A stretch of 64,000 bases of DNA from contig NZ_FOIP01000001.1 of assembly GCF_900105215.1 (NCBI RefSeq), positions 1,116,001 to 1,180,000 of the forward strand. Direction: 5' to 3'. Below are positions 36,445 through 43,609 of the stretch, piece by piece. The position numbers were made by a program, and so were the translations under genes. How positions within the stretch are numbered: the first letter of the stretch is position 1; each line of letters opens with the position of its first letter. A model generated the notes under the pieces. The model was not told the DNA's origin and did not search any database. It was given only the letters and a program-made list of their open reading frames with translations. This stretch comes from Lacrimispora sphenoides (GTDB lineage Bacteria > Bacillota > Clostridia > Lachnospirales > Lachnospiraceae).

Positions 36445-37200
36445 CTATCTTTTCGCGTTCGTTTGTATTGCCTTTTCCAGCTTTTTGATATTTATCAAAG
36501 ACACCGGAATCCTAACGCCATTTATCATAATGACTTCACGCTGCTTAGTATTAATTTCTTTTATGTAATTAATATTTATTATAAAGGATTTGTGACATTG
36601 GAAAAAAGTATTGCTTGCTTGGTTTATCAAATCTTTCAATGTAGTAGATGCACTCATAGTGCCGCTTCTTTTGTGTATATTTAGTTTCTTTTGTGTGCCT
36701 GCTACGACTTCTATGTAATATATCTCATTTACATCCACCGTGAATTTTGAGTAATTGCTGTAAATCGTCATGAAAATACGATCCTCGTCCCCGGGTTCAG
36801 CAACAGGCCATTGTGCATCAATTAAACATGTTTTTACCCTCTCAGTCATGTCTTTGATGTCGCCTTTTAATATATAATCTTTGACGCCAATTTTTCTTTT
36901 ATATGTTTCTAATGCAAAATTATACCCGGTAATCATTACAATTTGTGCATTTTGGTTGTGCTCCCTTATTTGCGCAGCCACCTCTATACCGTTAATTACC
37001 CCAGGCCCGAAATCGATATCCAAGAAGTATAGGGCTGGACTTATATTTCTACCCAATTTATCAAGTATTTCCATTGGGTCAGGAGTTGCACACACAACAC
37101 CCATGCCTTTAAGACCTTCCGCTTTTATTATTTCTAATACCATTTTCTTGAATAACTTAAGTTCTGTTTTATTGTCGTCACAAATGTAAATTGGTAACAT
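36445..37200 (-). CDS. LytTR-family response regulator (AgrA-like)
   Basis: ATG at 37200 with GGGGAGG upstream is chosen over the longer frame; 251 aa. The receiver domain has acidic residues in CDDN (8-10) and phospho-acceptor D61 in YFLDIDFG. The LytTR DNA-binding domain spans about 143-245 (YIEVVAG, CHKSFIININYI). Such regulators commonly control peptide quorum-sensing, bacteriocin or competence genes. It follows an orphan GHKL-domain gene that could be its partner. No AgrB or AgrD is visible. Confidence 0.88.
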   Translation of the reverse strand: MLPIYICDDNKTELKLFKKMVLEIIKAEGLKGMGVVCATPDPMEILDKLGRNISPALYFLDIDFGPGVINGIEVAAQIREHNQNAQIVMITGYNFALETYKRKIGVKDYILKGDIKDMTERVKTCLIDAQWPVAEPGDEDRIFMTIYSNYSKFTVDVNEIYYIEVVAGTQKKLNIHKRSGTMSASTTLKDLINQASNTFFQCHKSFIININYIKEINTKQREVIMINGVRIPVSLINIKKLEKAIQTNAKR

Positions 37201-37316
37201 ATTATGCCTCCCCTCTGATGTGCTTTTACTATCATCTCGAAAATTGGTTTTTGCCAGTAACTTTTCGTGGCGTAACAAAAAGGAGCCTGTTCAAGCTCCC
37301 CTTTCTCTTTTTTTAT

Positions 37317-37733
37317 TTACTTAAGCATAATAATAAACCGTGTTATCACGGAATCTTCATATTCGATATTGCTAATGGTACGATATCCTTTCATGGTTTT
37401 AGCCAGTTTTTTGTTATATTTCTCTAAGCTAAAATGTTGATTATCGTTTGCCAGAAAATGATATTTTACTAAGCACCATAAATCTCCATTTTTATAAAAC
37501 ATACAGAAAAGCATCTTCTTTTCATCAGATCCTTTGATTGATTGAAAAGCATCTTCAAGGAGCCTATCCATAATTTTAAAAAATCCTTTAGGTTTAATAA
37601 TCAAGTTGTCTATTGGTTCTGTTAATTCAATTTCAATTTCTATACCGCAACTTTTAGCATAATTAAATTTTTCAGAAAGTAAACTGTTTAAGTCGGTATT
37701 AACAATGTAATCCAGTGTTCTGCATACAACCAT
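37317..37733 (-). CDS. Orphan GHKL ATPase-domain protein (AgrC-like C-terminus)
   Basis: 138 aa, about the size of a lone HATPase_c_5 domain. IIKPKGFFKIMDRLLEDAFQSIKG looks like the N-box helix of AgrC-type kinases, but the usual Asn (LLDNA) reads LLEDA. No glycine-rich G2 box is evident, and there is no membrane sensor or phospho-histidine helix. AAGGGGAT precedes the ATG. It is co-directional with and 116 bp before the LytTR gene. It could be a kinase remnant or a cytosolic regulator of the LytTR protein. Confidence 0.6.
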   Translation of the reverse strand: MVVCRTLDYIVNTDLNSLLSEKFNYAKSCGIEIEIELTEPIDNLIIKPKGFFKIMDRLLEDAFQSIKGSDEKKMLFCMFYKNGDLWCLVKYHFLANDNQHFSLEKYNKKLAKTMKGYRTISNIEYEDSVITRFIIMLK

Positions 37734-37835
37734 AAAATATCCCCTTTGTGCTTTTGCTTTGATTATACATGCGTATTATTGTGGTAGAGCATCCAATTTT
37801 TGGCAGCTTACAAAGGGTTAGGAAATAATACCGGA

Positions 37836-37880
37836 AAATAAAAAAGGCGGATCCAGATTATTCCGGATACCCGCCGTTTT
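37836..37880 (-). terminator. Terminator after 37905-38150 gene
   Basis: On the minus strand GGCGG and CCGCC plus ATCC and GGAT form a stem with a 2-base bulge, and TTTTTTATTTT follows. Confidence 0.65.
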
Positions 37881-37904
37881 AAATTAATGATTTGCAGAAA
37901 TACC

Positions 37905-38150
37905 TCAACTATCATATTCTCCTACAGAGTCGCTAAAAAACTTGTTCTTAACAGAATTAAACATATTGTAATACTCTCCGTCAACCTCTACCTTGACGTT
38001 TCCGTCTGTGTAATAGGTCGCACTGATTTTCCCGTTAACTCCTTGTTCAATTAAAGCATTTTTCAGTAAAGTATGCATTTTTTCTATTTTGGTTTCGTCA
38101 GTTTCGATTTTAAGATTTCTGTTGCAATAGTCCGTATAGTCAATTTTCAT
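37905..38150 (-). CDS. Unknown small protein (81 aa)
   Basis: ATG preceded by AAGGGGGA at good distance. The sequence alternates short beta-like and helical segments (KISATYYTDGNVKVEVDGEYY) with no membrane or catalytic motif. I do not recognise it. It is divergent from the XRE gene across the operator region, so the XRE protein may regulate it. It carries its own terminator. Confidence 0.55.
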   Translation of the reverse strand: MKIDYTDYCNRNLKIETDETKIEKMHTLLKNALIEQGVNGKISATYYTDGNVKVEVDGEYYNMFNSVKNKFFSDSVGEYDS

Positions 38151-38215
38151 ATTGGAATCCCCCTTATTTTGTCTTAACCTAAGGAGATTCTAGCACGCAA
38201 TAACGGAACAAGCAA

Positions 38216-38271
38216 TTGACATTGTCACTAGATTACGGGATACTTTATTGTTCAATTTGTCACGCAATTAC
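38216..38271 (+). promoter_or_regulatory. Promoter and paired direct-repeat operators of XRE gene
   Basis: TTGACA (38216-38221), 17 bp, GATACT (38239-38244). Two copies of TTGTCACNNNATTAC occur at 38222-38236 and 38257-38271, 35 bp apart, one inside the spacer. This is the pattern expected for a phage-type repressor operator. Confidence 0.55.
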
Positions 38272-38327
38272 TATATGTAGATTGGAATTTGAAAACGTGA
38301 TATGATTCAGGGTAAGAGGTGACGAAT

Positions 38328-38540
38328 ATGTTAAAATATGATAAGGCATTAAAACTTCTGGAAGATGCAGGATATAATACGTACAAAATGAAAAAAACAA
38401 AGTTGCTATCTCAGAGTACATACCAAAAGCTCAAAGACGGTACAACAAATTTAGATGGAAAATCTATTGATCGTCTATGCAAAGAATTCAATTGTCAGCC
38501 TGGGGACCTCATGGAGTGGGTGCCAGATGAAAAAGAATAG
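38328..38540 (+). CDS. XRE/HTH_26-type transcriptional regulator
   Basis: The GTG at 38319 lies inside the GAGGTG ribosome binding site, so ATG 38328 is chosen; 70 aa. The helix-turn-helix covers YNTYKMKKTKLLSQSTYQKL, and SIDRLCKEFNCQPGDLMEW is the usual C-terminal part of this Cro-like family. It is the only plus-strand gene in this part of the prophage and sits beside the lysis module. It probably represses its own or the divergent gene through the direct repeats upstream. Confidence 0.82.
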   Translation: MLKYDKALKLLEDAGYNTYKMKKTKLLSQSTYQKLKDGTTNLDGKSIDRLCKEFNCQPGDLMEWVPDEKE

Positions 38541-38541
38541 A

Positions 38542-38579
38542 GAACCGTGACCATAAAAGTCACGGCTCTTGTTTTTTTA
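38542..38579 (+). terminator. Terminator between XRE gene and endolysin gene
   Basis: GAACCGTGAC (38542-38551) and GTCACGGCTC (38559-38568) pair around 7 bases, followed by TTGTTTTTTTA. It ends the plus-strand regulator transcript at the convergent endolysin gene. Confidence 0.8.
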
Positions 38580-39356
38580 TTCTGCCAGTCCGGGATACTG
38601 TAACGCTCCGTCCTGTCCCGGCGTGAGTATTACTGGATCGGTTGCCATCTTTCCGTCTTTATATAAGTAATACCACTTGCCACCAGAAGCTTGTAATCCC
38701 TTAACCATGGCTCCATCAGCACCCAGGTAATACCATTCACACTTGTACTGATACCACGTGTTTGTAATCATGATTCCGGCACCATTAAACCAGTACCATT
38801 TATCCTGATCCATTAGCCAATCATTACGGACCGGAAGGCCGGTATCTCCCAAGTAGAACCTCCACCCATTATCCTCCTGATGCCAGCCTGATTTCTTTAC
38901 TTTTGGTATCTCTGTCGAAGTCCATGTCTTTTTAAATACATCAGGGTTAGCATAAACCTTCTTAATTCCAGAAGTGGAGCTTCCCCAATCCGGAAGCTGG
39001 AAGTGAGGCTTATCAACTGGTGATTTCCAGTTTCCTCCCCATTCCAGGCCCAGGCTCACACCGATGGCCCCAACTCTTCCGAAAAAGTTACCTGCTTCAT
39101 TATAAGCGCCTTGTCCATCATTCCTGAAAATATCAAAGGCAGTTCCCCACTGGTGATAAGAACTGTATGTACTTCCTGGAGCATTGGTCACGATATTACC
39201 GGGTGTAGTTCTGCCCTGTGCGTATAATGCGTCCTGTTCTGCTACGGTGCGATATGTCTCGCCTATTTTGATTATTAATCCCTGGTTGCTGCATTCTTCT
39301 ACCAGCTTGGCAGCCAGCACCTGCAGACGAGGGTGGCATAATGTGATATCTCTCAT
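38577..39356 (-). CDS. Endolysin: M15-type peptidase with cell-wall-binding repeats
   Basis: ATG 39356 is chosen (GGAGG 9 bases upstream), giving 259 aa. The N-terminal 125 residues are a VanY/CwlK-like M15 L,D- or D,D-peptidase with zinc ligands in SSYHQWGTAFDIF and DKPHFQL. The C-terminus has four or so choline-binding-type repeats (GWRFYLGDTG, KWYWFNGAG, EWYYLGADG, KWYYLYKDG). It cuts peptidoglycan cross-bridges or stems at the end of infection. It has no signal peptide and so relies on the adjacent holin. Confidence 0.9.
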   Translation of the reverse strand: MRDITLCHPRLQVLAAKLVEECSNQGLIIKIGETYRTVAEQDALYAQGRTTPGNIVTNAPGSTYSSYHQWGTAFDIFRNDGQGAYNEAGNFFGRVGAIGVSLGLEWGGNWKSPVDKPHFQLPDWGSSTSGIKKVYANPDVFKKTWTSTEIPKVKKSGWHQEDNGWRFYLGDTGLPVRNDWLMDQDKWYWFNGAGIMITNTWYQYKCEWYYLGADGAMVKGLQASGGKWYYLYKDGKMATDPVILTPGQDGALQYPGLAE

Positions 39357-39410
39357 ATTGCTTTCCTCCATTCAAAAAGGCCCGGGATTACCCAGGCCTA
39401 AAGTGATTCG

Positions 39411-39893
39411 CTATTGTTTCTGTGTTTCTGTGTTATCAATCTTATTTTTTAATACAGCTATGTATTTACTTAGCCATTCAGGCACAGGAGCGCCCATTCT
39501 ACCAGCGTTTTCTATGATAGACAGCAACTCATTAAGCAAGTACCAAACTGCCACCAGAAGCCCAAAAAACACGTTTGTAGGCACGTCGAAACCAACGGTT
39601 CCAGATACTGTGGCAATGATATAATCTACTACCATTGCTACGGCTATCACACATAAATAGCCGACCTTTTTAATGATGCCTTTTGCCCCCTTCTTTGAAC
39701 TCCACCCATAAGATGGATCCCCCGGGTGATCTATGGCCTCCGTCTTGCTTGCAAGCATACCCGATATATTATCAGCCACCATCATGAGAGTTAAAACGCA
39801 CAACACCGGGTATAAGATTCCCAGTTTATCGCTTAAAAAGGCTCCAATAGCTGCCGCGGCCCCCTGAACTGCAAATACATATTCTTTTTTCAT
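39411..39893 (-). CDS. Phage holin (TcdE/holin_4-like)
   Basis: About 160 aa. Three ATGs (39908, 39899, 39893) compete; 39893 has GAGG 9 bases before it, and dual starts are common in holins. Hydrophobic segments near residues 10-25, 30-45, 75-95 and 105-120, and a charged C-terminal tail, match toxin-secretion/phage-lysis holins (DNISGMLASK, then YGWSSKKGAKGIIKKVG). It forms membrane lesions that release the endolysin. It lies directly before the endolysin gene. Confidence 0.85.
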   Translation of the reverse strand: MKKEYVFAVQGAAAAIGAFLSDKLGILYPVLCVLTLMMVADNISGMLASKTEAIDHPGDPSYGWSSKKGAKGIIKKVGYLCVIAVAMVVDYIIATVSGTVGFDVPTNVFFGLLVAVWYLLNELLSIIENAGRMGAPVPEWLSKYIAVLKNKIDNTETQKQ

Positions 39894-39914
39894 TCTCATA
39901 GTCCTCATTCTTCC

Positions 39915-40046
39915 TTAATTTTTAGATGCAAGAATCTCCTGTTTCTGTACTTCTGTAATCCAGCTCTTGATTACTGCATTTGCAAGCATAGCAATTGTAA
40001 GCGGGCCTTTGCCACCATCAAATAATCTCATTAATGTCTCAAACAT
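39915..40046 (-). CDS. XkdX-like small phage protein
   Basis: 43 aa, below most gene-calling cut-offs, with GGAGGG just upstream of the ATG. The sequence ends KSWITEVQKQEILASKN, the ITxxQ pattern of XkdX-type proteins found between tail fibre and holin genes in Gram-positive phages. Its role is unknown. It lies 2 bp after the preceding gene and 20 bp before the holin. Confidence 0.7.
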   Translation of the reverse strand: MFETLMRLFDGGKGPLTIAMLANAVIKSWITEVQKQEILASKN

Positions 40047-40048
40047 AT

Positions 40049-40492
40049 TTATCCCTCCAGACTTGATAAAACTAATGTATCAACAGTTGCTTTTAAGGAT
40101 TCAATTTCCGCTGTCTGTGCTGCCACCGTTTCACGTAGGCCCGGTGTTTTAAATGTGGCAATCATTACATCAGCCTTGATATCCCTGTTTTCGTAAATGG
40201 GTTCTTTTGTCTTTTCATCTGTTCCCGTCTGCACTTTCTCCGTCCTAATGACCTGGTCAGACTGCTTCGTAAGTATTCCGGAATAAACCAAATCTGACCG
40301 CTTCCAGTCAGTCTCACTGGATAATCCGATCTGTGATATGCTGCCTCCGGATTTTAGGATCGTTTCGATTTCATCAAAAGTCAATCTCCCTTTCTGAAAT
40401 TTGATGGTCCCTCCGTTCTCTCCAAGATTCACACCTGCAGCGACCAGATCAAAGACCTGATCGCCAAATTTGATTTTTTCGATATTATTCAT
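40049..40492 (-). CDS. Tail-fibre-associated phage protein with C-terminal coiled coil
   Basis: ATG 40492 has AAAGGAATC upstream, so the longer start is rejected; 147 aa. The N-terminal region repeats short beta-like segments (KIKFGDQVFDLVAAGVNLG), and residues about 125-145 form a coiled coil (AAQTAEIESLKATVDTLVL). It is not recognised by name. Position between fibre and XkdX/holin genes suggests a baseplate or fibre accessory, or trimerisation, protein. Confidence 0.6.
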   Translation of the reverse strand: MNNIEKIKFGDQVFDLVAAGVNLGENGGTIKFQKGRLTFDEIETILKSGGSISQIGLSSETDWKRSDLVYSGILTKQSDQVIRTEKVQTGTDEKTKEPIYENRDIKADVMIATFKTPGLRETVAAQTAEIESLKATVDTLVLSSLEG

Positions 40493-40570
40493 ATGATTCC
40501 TTTCTGCCTGTTCTAAGGCAATAAAAATAGCCCCCATAAAGGGACTAGTTTACAAGTTTATTTAGTTCGT

Positions 40571-40851
40571 TAAATAGCAATTTTGGTAATAAACTAAATA
40601 ACACTGGTGGAACATTGACAGGTAATCTCGTAGTGCAAAAAGATGTTCCAATCTATGAAATGATGGTAAACAGCACTACAAAAGGAAGAGTTATTAAAAA
40701 CGCAAGTGCAAGTATAGATTATGGAACCGAATTGATTGATATTGCCGGAAATGTTCAAACCATCCTAACAGTAACTAATGGCAGGTTACGGCTTACGAAG
40801 CGGGTTGATGGAGTTATAACGGGGTCGGTTGATATAGCAAATATACCTTAA
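40571..40851 (+). pseudogene. Silent alternative 3' end of tail-fibre gene, stored in reverse
   Basis: On the plus strand, opposite to every surrounding phage gene, a 92-codon open frame encodes NSNFGNKLNNTGGTLTGNLV and a beta-rich C-terminus ending in TAA. The NNTGGTLTGN pattern is a hallmark of phage tail-fibre collars. It has no start codon or ribosome binding site of its own. It begins with the 13-bp repeat that is inverted inside the expressed fibre gene, in the same codon phase. It is exactly as long (281 bp) as the expressed 3' end. Confidence 0.8.
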
Positions 40852-41136
40852 ACGATCATTTTTCAACCCAAGCTTTCCACCCATTTTCATCTTTTATACG
40901 GACGAAAAGTTTTGGAGTTGTTGTTAAAGATGTAAACCTTTGGATAGCATATGTATTACCGTCAATATACATCGTCTCCATGATACCATTAACTGCTGCT
41001 ACTGGTGTATTTAAACACTTATCTGAAGCTCTATATATGGTCATAATATTTGCAATATATGGGACATCGTTCAAATCACCGGAATATCCCCCTTTGTTTG
41101 ATGATTTGGATGTTAGGTCAGTTAAATTGCTATTTA
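40571..41136. repeat. Probable invertible segment bounded by 13-bp inverted repeats
   Basis: TAAATAGCAATTT at 40571-40583 recurs as its reverse complement at 41124-41136. The two coding 3' ends inside are 281 bp each and meet tail to tail with a 4-bp gap. Both repeats begin at codon position 2, so inversion would fuse the silent end in frame and again give 159 aa. Confidence 0.75.
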
Positions 41137-41335
41137 CAGCATATAAGGCCGCCATGCTGGCTATCTTATTTGGATCATTTACGATCTGGCTTACCACAGC
41201 GTTTGCAATGGCATTGATAGCGTTACTATTTGCTGTTATGCCGGCATCTACAGCGTTCAATGTTTCTGCTGATAAATCCGGCGTTGAATTATCAGTCCAC
41301 CCTTGCCCCGCGTATGGGGTTATTGTTAAAGCCAT
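40856..41335 (-). CDS. Tail-fibre / receptor-binding protein, phase-variable candidate
   Basis: 159 aa, with AGGAGG upstream of the ATG. The N-terminal 66 residues (TPDLSAETLNAVDAGI, then a heptad-like helix) would be the constant baseplate-anchoring part. The remaining 93 residues (NSNLTDLTSK to DENGWKAWVEK) are the variable tip and resemble pyocin_knob/fibre C-termini. The switch point coincides with the inverted repeat at codon 67. It probably sets host-receptor specificity. Confidence 0.75.
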   Translation of the reverse strand: MALTITPYAGQGWTDNSTPDLSAETLNAVDAGITANSNAINAIANAVVSQIVNDPNKIASMAALYAVNSNLTDLTSKSSNKGGYSGDLNDVPYIANIMTIYRASDKCLNTPVAAVNGIMETMYIDGNTYAIQRFTSLTTTPKLFVRIKDENGWKAWVEK

Positions 41336-41352
41336 ATATCATTCCTCCTATA

Positions 41353-42297
41353 TTATTTATTTAATTTTATGTATCGTATCATCATAAACCGACCTTGTGA
41401 ATTAGATTGTGCAACTCCTATACCGACATAGATATAATGGTATGATGCAGCATTGATTAGAGAAAATGTTTGTGTTCCAAACACGTCACCTGTTGCCGGA
41501 AGTACAAATTTTTCATATGCACCTACATTAGGTGATATAGTCCAGCTATTATCATTTGTAATTTGATCTACTTCTTTTTCCCCAAAAACCAACCATGTGT
41601 AACTATTGGCAGAATGGGATGGTAATTTATAGCATATAGTGACGCTTTTTACTCCTGCCATTTCTATTGGAACTTTAAATGTAATTGCAGGATAGTTTCG
41701 CGCACTACCGCTGGTTGCCGCGGTACTGTCGGACCGAAACCATATATATTCTCCTCCAGTTTCCGTATCATCTTTGCTCCAATTAACATATGTTAATTGA
41801 TAGTCTCCTACCGGTGTGTTCCTGTTTGCGATCATTCTGCCTGTTTGGCCTGGTGCGAAAAGCCCATACCAATATGGTTGCAAAGGGTCACCATTTACAA
41901 AACCACTCCATGTGCCCTCTATCGTGCCGATAAACACGCCAGCTTTAATGTTTTCAGGCAAAAGGTTTTCAACCCCATTTACCACTACATCAGAATTAAA
42001 AAACTTATCCTTTATGCCGGCTGCTGAACCACCTTCTTGTGGGTTAATTATTATGTCTCCAGTAATAATCTGTGTGTCTTGATATACTTCTCCTTGATCA
42101 TGATATCCAGCGGGTATTGTGTAAGTAGCATTTATTGGTAATTTATATTTAATACTACCATTATTTTTTACTGCACCGTCCTGTACTTCTTCACTCCCAA
42201 CACCATAAAACTTTTGGTTTTCTACAACGTCAGATGGAAGTGCTGTTAAATCAGATAGATCAGCATTTCCACCACGCATTATAAATCCTTCACCCAT
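41353..42297 (-). CDS. Phage tail/receptor-binding protein with carbohydrate-binding-like C-terminus
   Basis: 314 aa. The N-terminal 130 residues are collinear with the whole 42297-42707 protein (LTALPSDV, LPINATYTIPAGYHDQG, NLLPENIKAGVFIGTIEGT), so the two are tandem paralogues. Residues 150-314 are a separate beta-sandwich-like domain that could bind cell-surface glycans. GAGGGG lies 8 bases before the ATG, which overlaps the previous stop. Confidence 0.65.
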   Translation of the reverse strand: MGEGFIMRGGNADLSDLTALPSDVVENQKFYGVGSEEVQDGAVKNNGSIKYKLPINATYTIPAGYHDQGEVYQDTQIITGDIIINPQEGGSAAGIKDKFFNSDVVVNGVENLLPENIKAGVFIGTIEGTWSGFVNGDPLQPYWYGLFAPGQTGRMIANRNTPVGDYQLTYVNWSKDDTETGGEYIWFRSDSTAATSGSARNYPAITFKVPIEMAGVKSVTICYKLPSHSANSYTWLVFGEKEVDQITNDNSWTISPNVGAYEKFVLPATGDVFGTQTFSLINAASYHYIYVGIGVAQSNSQGRFMMIRYIKLNK

Positions 42298-42707
42298 TAA
42301 TGATACCCCTCGTATGTACCAGTAACCCCTAAGATAGTTACTCCTTTTTTTATGTATTGTGGTAACAGGTTTATTATAGGATTTGCTACCACGTCACCAG
42401 TCATGTATTTACCACCTACTTTTACTATCTGCTTATCTGCAGTTGGGTAAACCGTAACACCTTCCATAGTAGGCACACTTTGTCCCACTGTTCCGGTTCC
42501 ACTATGGATACCAGGCTTTATAGGCAGCGTACCTCCTATTGAAAGAATTCTTGTTTCTGACGCTATTTCATCAGCTTCACCCGCTTGCATTTCGCCACTG
42601 GATCCTATGAAAAGTTTATATTTTCTTACCCTTTGCGGTATGGCTGTTAATTCTGCTTCATCTATAGCACTACCATGTTTTAATATAATTCCATCCAACT
42701 TTATCAC
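42297..42707 (-). CDS. Phage tail protein, short paralogue of next gene
   Basis: 136 aa. It shares the pattern LTAIPQRV, LPIKPGIHSGTG, VGGKYMTGDVV and NLLPQYIKKGVTILGVTGT with the N-terminus of the downstream gene. This module is common in Clostridia siphophage tails and probably forms part of the baseplate or tip. It overlaps both neighbours by 1-4 bp. Confidence 0.6.
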   Translation of the reverse strand: MIKLDGIILKHGSAIDEAELTAIPQRVRKYKLFIGSSGEMQAGEADEIASETRILSIGGTLPIKPGIHSGTGTVGQSVPTMEGVTVYPTADKQIVKVGGKYMTGDVVANPIINLLPQYIKKGVTILGVTGTYEGYH

Positions 42708-43165
42708 CCTTTAATCATTAAATAGAAGTCAACAGCCGGCTTACGGTTATAGCAGTAAAGCGTGGCTGTTCCCTGCCCGAACACAATTCTATCCAAGCAT
42801 CCAAAAGCTTTGGTTTGGTTTTTTACCATTTGTGCGGTCGATGAACCGTCTAAATACAATCCCACAATTGGAGCATCATCGATCTTTGAACCAGTGACTA
42901 ATATGGTTTGTGAATAAGGGACTGAGTTTCCCCACCCTGCAACCGGTACGTAGAGAGTTTTTACAGTGTTGATTTTATCTATCGCTGCAGCGTGCCTATT
43001 AACCTCTTTATTGCTCATGTTAATATCATCCGCCGAATATATATCTCCAATTTCTGCATAAGCCGTAACATCGTTAAGACTAATTGATCCATCAGTGTTA
43101 TCGATCTTCTGATATCTGCGCATACCAGTAAACTTATCATTCTTATAGTTGGTTTTTAGTTCCAT
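42704..43165 (-). CDS. Phage tail/baseplate protein (unknown)
   Basis: 153 aa, beta-rich, no named motif. NMSNKEVNRHAAAIDKINTVKT looks like a short helical linker followed by a compact C-terminal domain. Position between the 43166 structural protein and the tip proteins suggests a baseplate component. Start well supported by context. Confidence 0.55.
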   Translation of the reverse strand: MELKTNYKNDKFTGMRRYQKIDNTDGSISLNDVTAYAEIGDIYSADDINMSNKEVNRHAAAIDKINTVKTLYVPVAGWGNSVPYSQTILVTGSKIDDAPIVGLYLDGSSTAQMVKNQTKAFGCLDRIVFGQGTATLYCYNRKPAVDFYLMIKG

Positions 43166-43609
43166 TTATATTTCACTCCTATTCCCTAATGCCTGGCTGC
43201 CGAGCCGGAAAGCAAAGTGTTGTTGCCCCGGAAAGCAGTTTTCAACCAACTTCCCAAGGTCATAAAGTATCTTTTCGATTGCATTTGCCTGATAGATTGA
43301 TGTGTATGCTATCCTCTGTGGTGTTATTGGAGTACTTTCAGGAGTAAAGTACACGGCTCTTAGCTCAATAATATTCTGCCTGATTCTTTCCATTTCAGAC
43401 TCGTAGCGTGGTTCCCTATCTTTCCAGTTCATTCTACATCTTTTATAAATAGAGTTTTTATACCCATACTTATTGAGCATTTTTGAACACCAAGCCACGG
43501 CTGTTTCTACACGTATCAAATCAGTGTAAGCTATACACCCTTTTGCCGTTGCATTATCAAGATCAGCCTGTACACGGTCATATATAAGATTGTCTATGTA
43601 CTCACTCAT
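43166..43609 (-). CDS. Phage structural protein, DUF2313-like position (unknown)
   Basis: 147 aa, helical and charged (KRCRMNWKDREPRYESEMERIRQNIIELR). No catalytic motif. It overlaps the tail protein gene by 8 bp. Genes at this position in Clostridia phages encode baseplate or tail-tip components; I do not recognise the family with certainty. Confidence 0.5.
   Translation of the reverse strand: MSEYIDNLIYDRVQADLDNATAKGCIAYTDLIRVETAVAWCSKMLNKYGYKNSIYKRCRMNWKDREPRYESEMERIRQNIIELRAVYFTPESTPITPQRIAYTSIYQANAIEKILYDLGKLVENCFPGQQHFAFRLGSQALGNRSEI

Noticed and set aside
40541..40851. Independent plus-strand gene in the tail region
   Set aside because: It lacks a start codon and ribosome binding site; it is better explained as the stored alternative fibre end.
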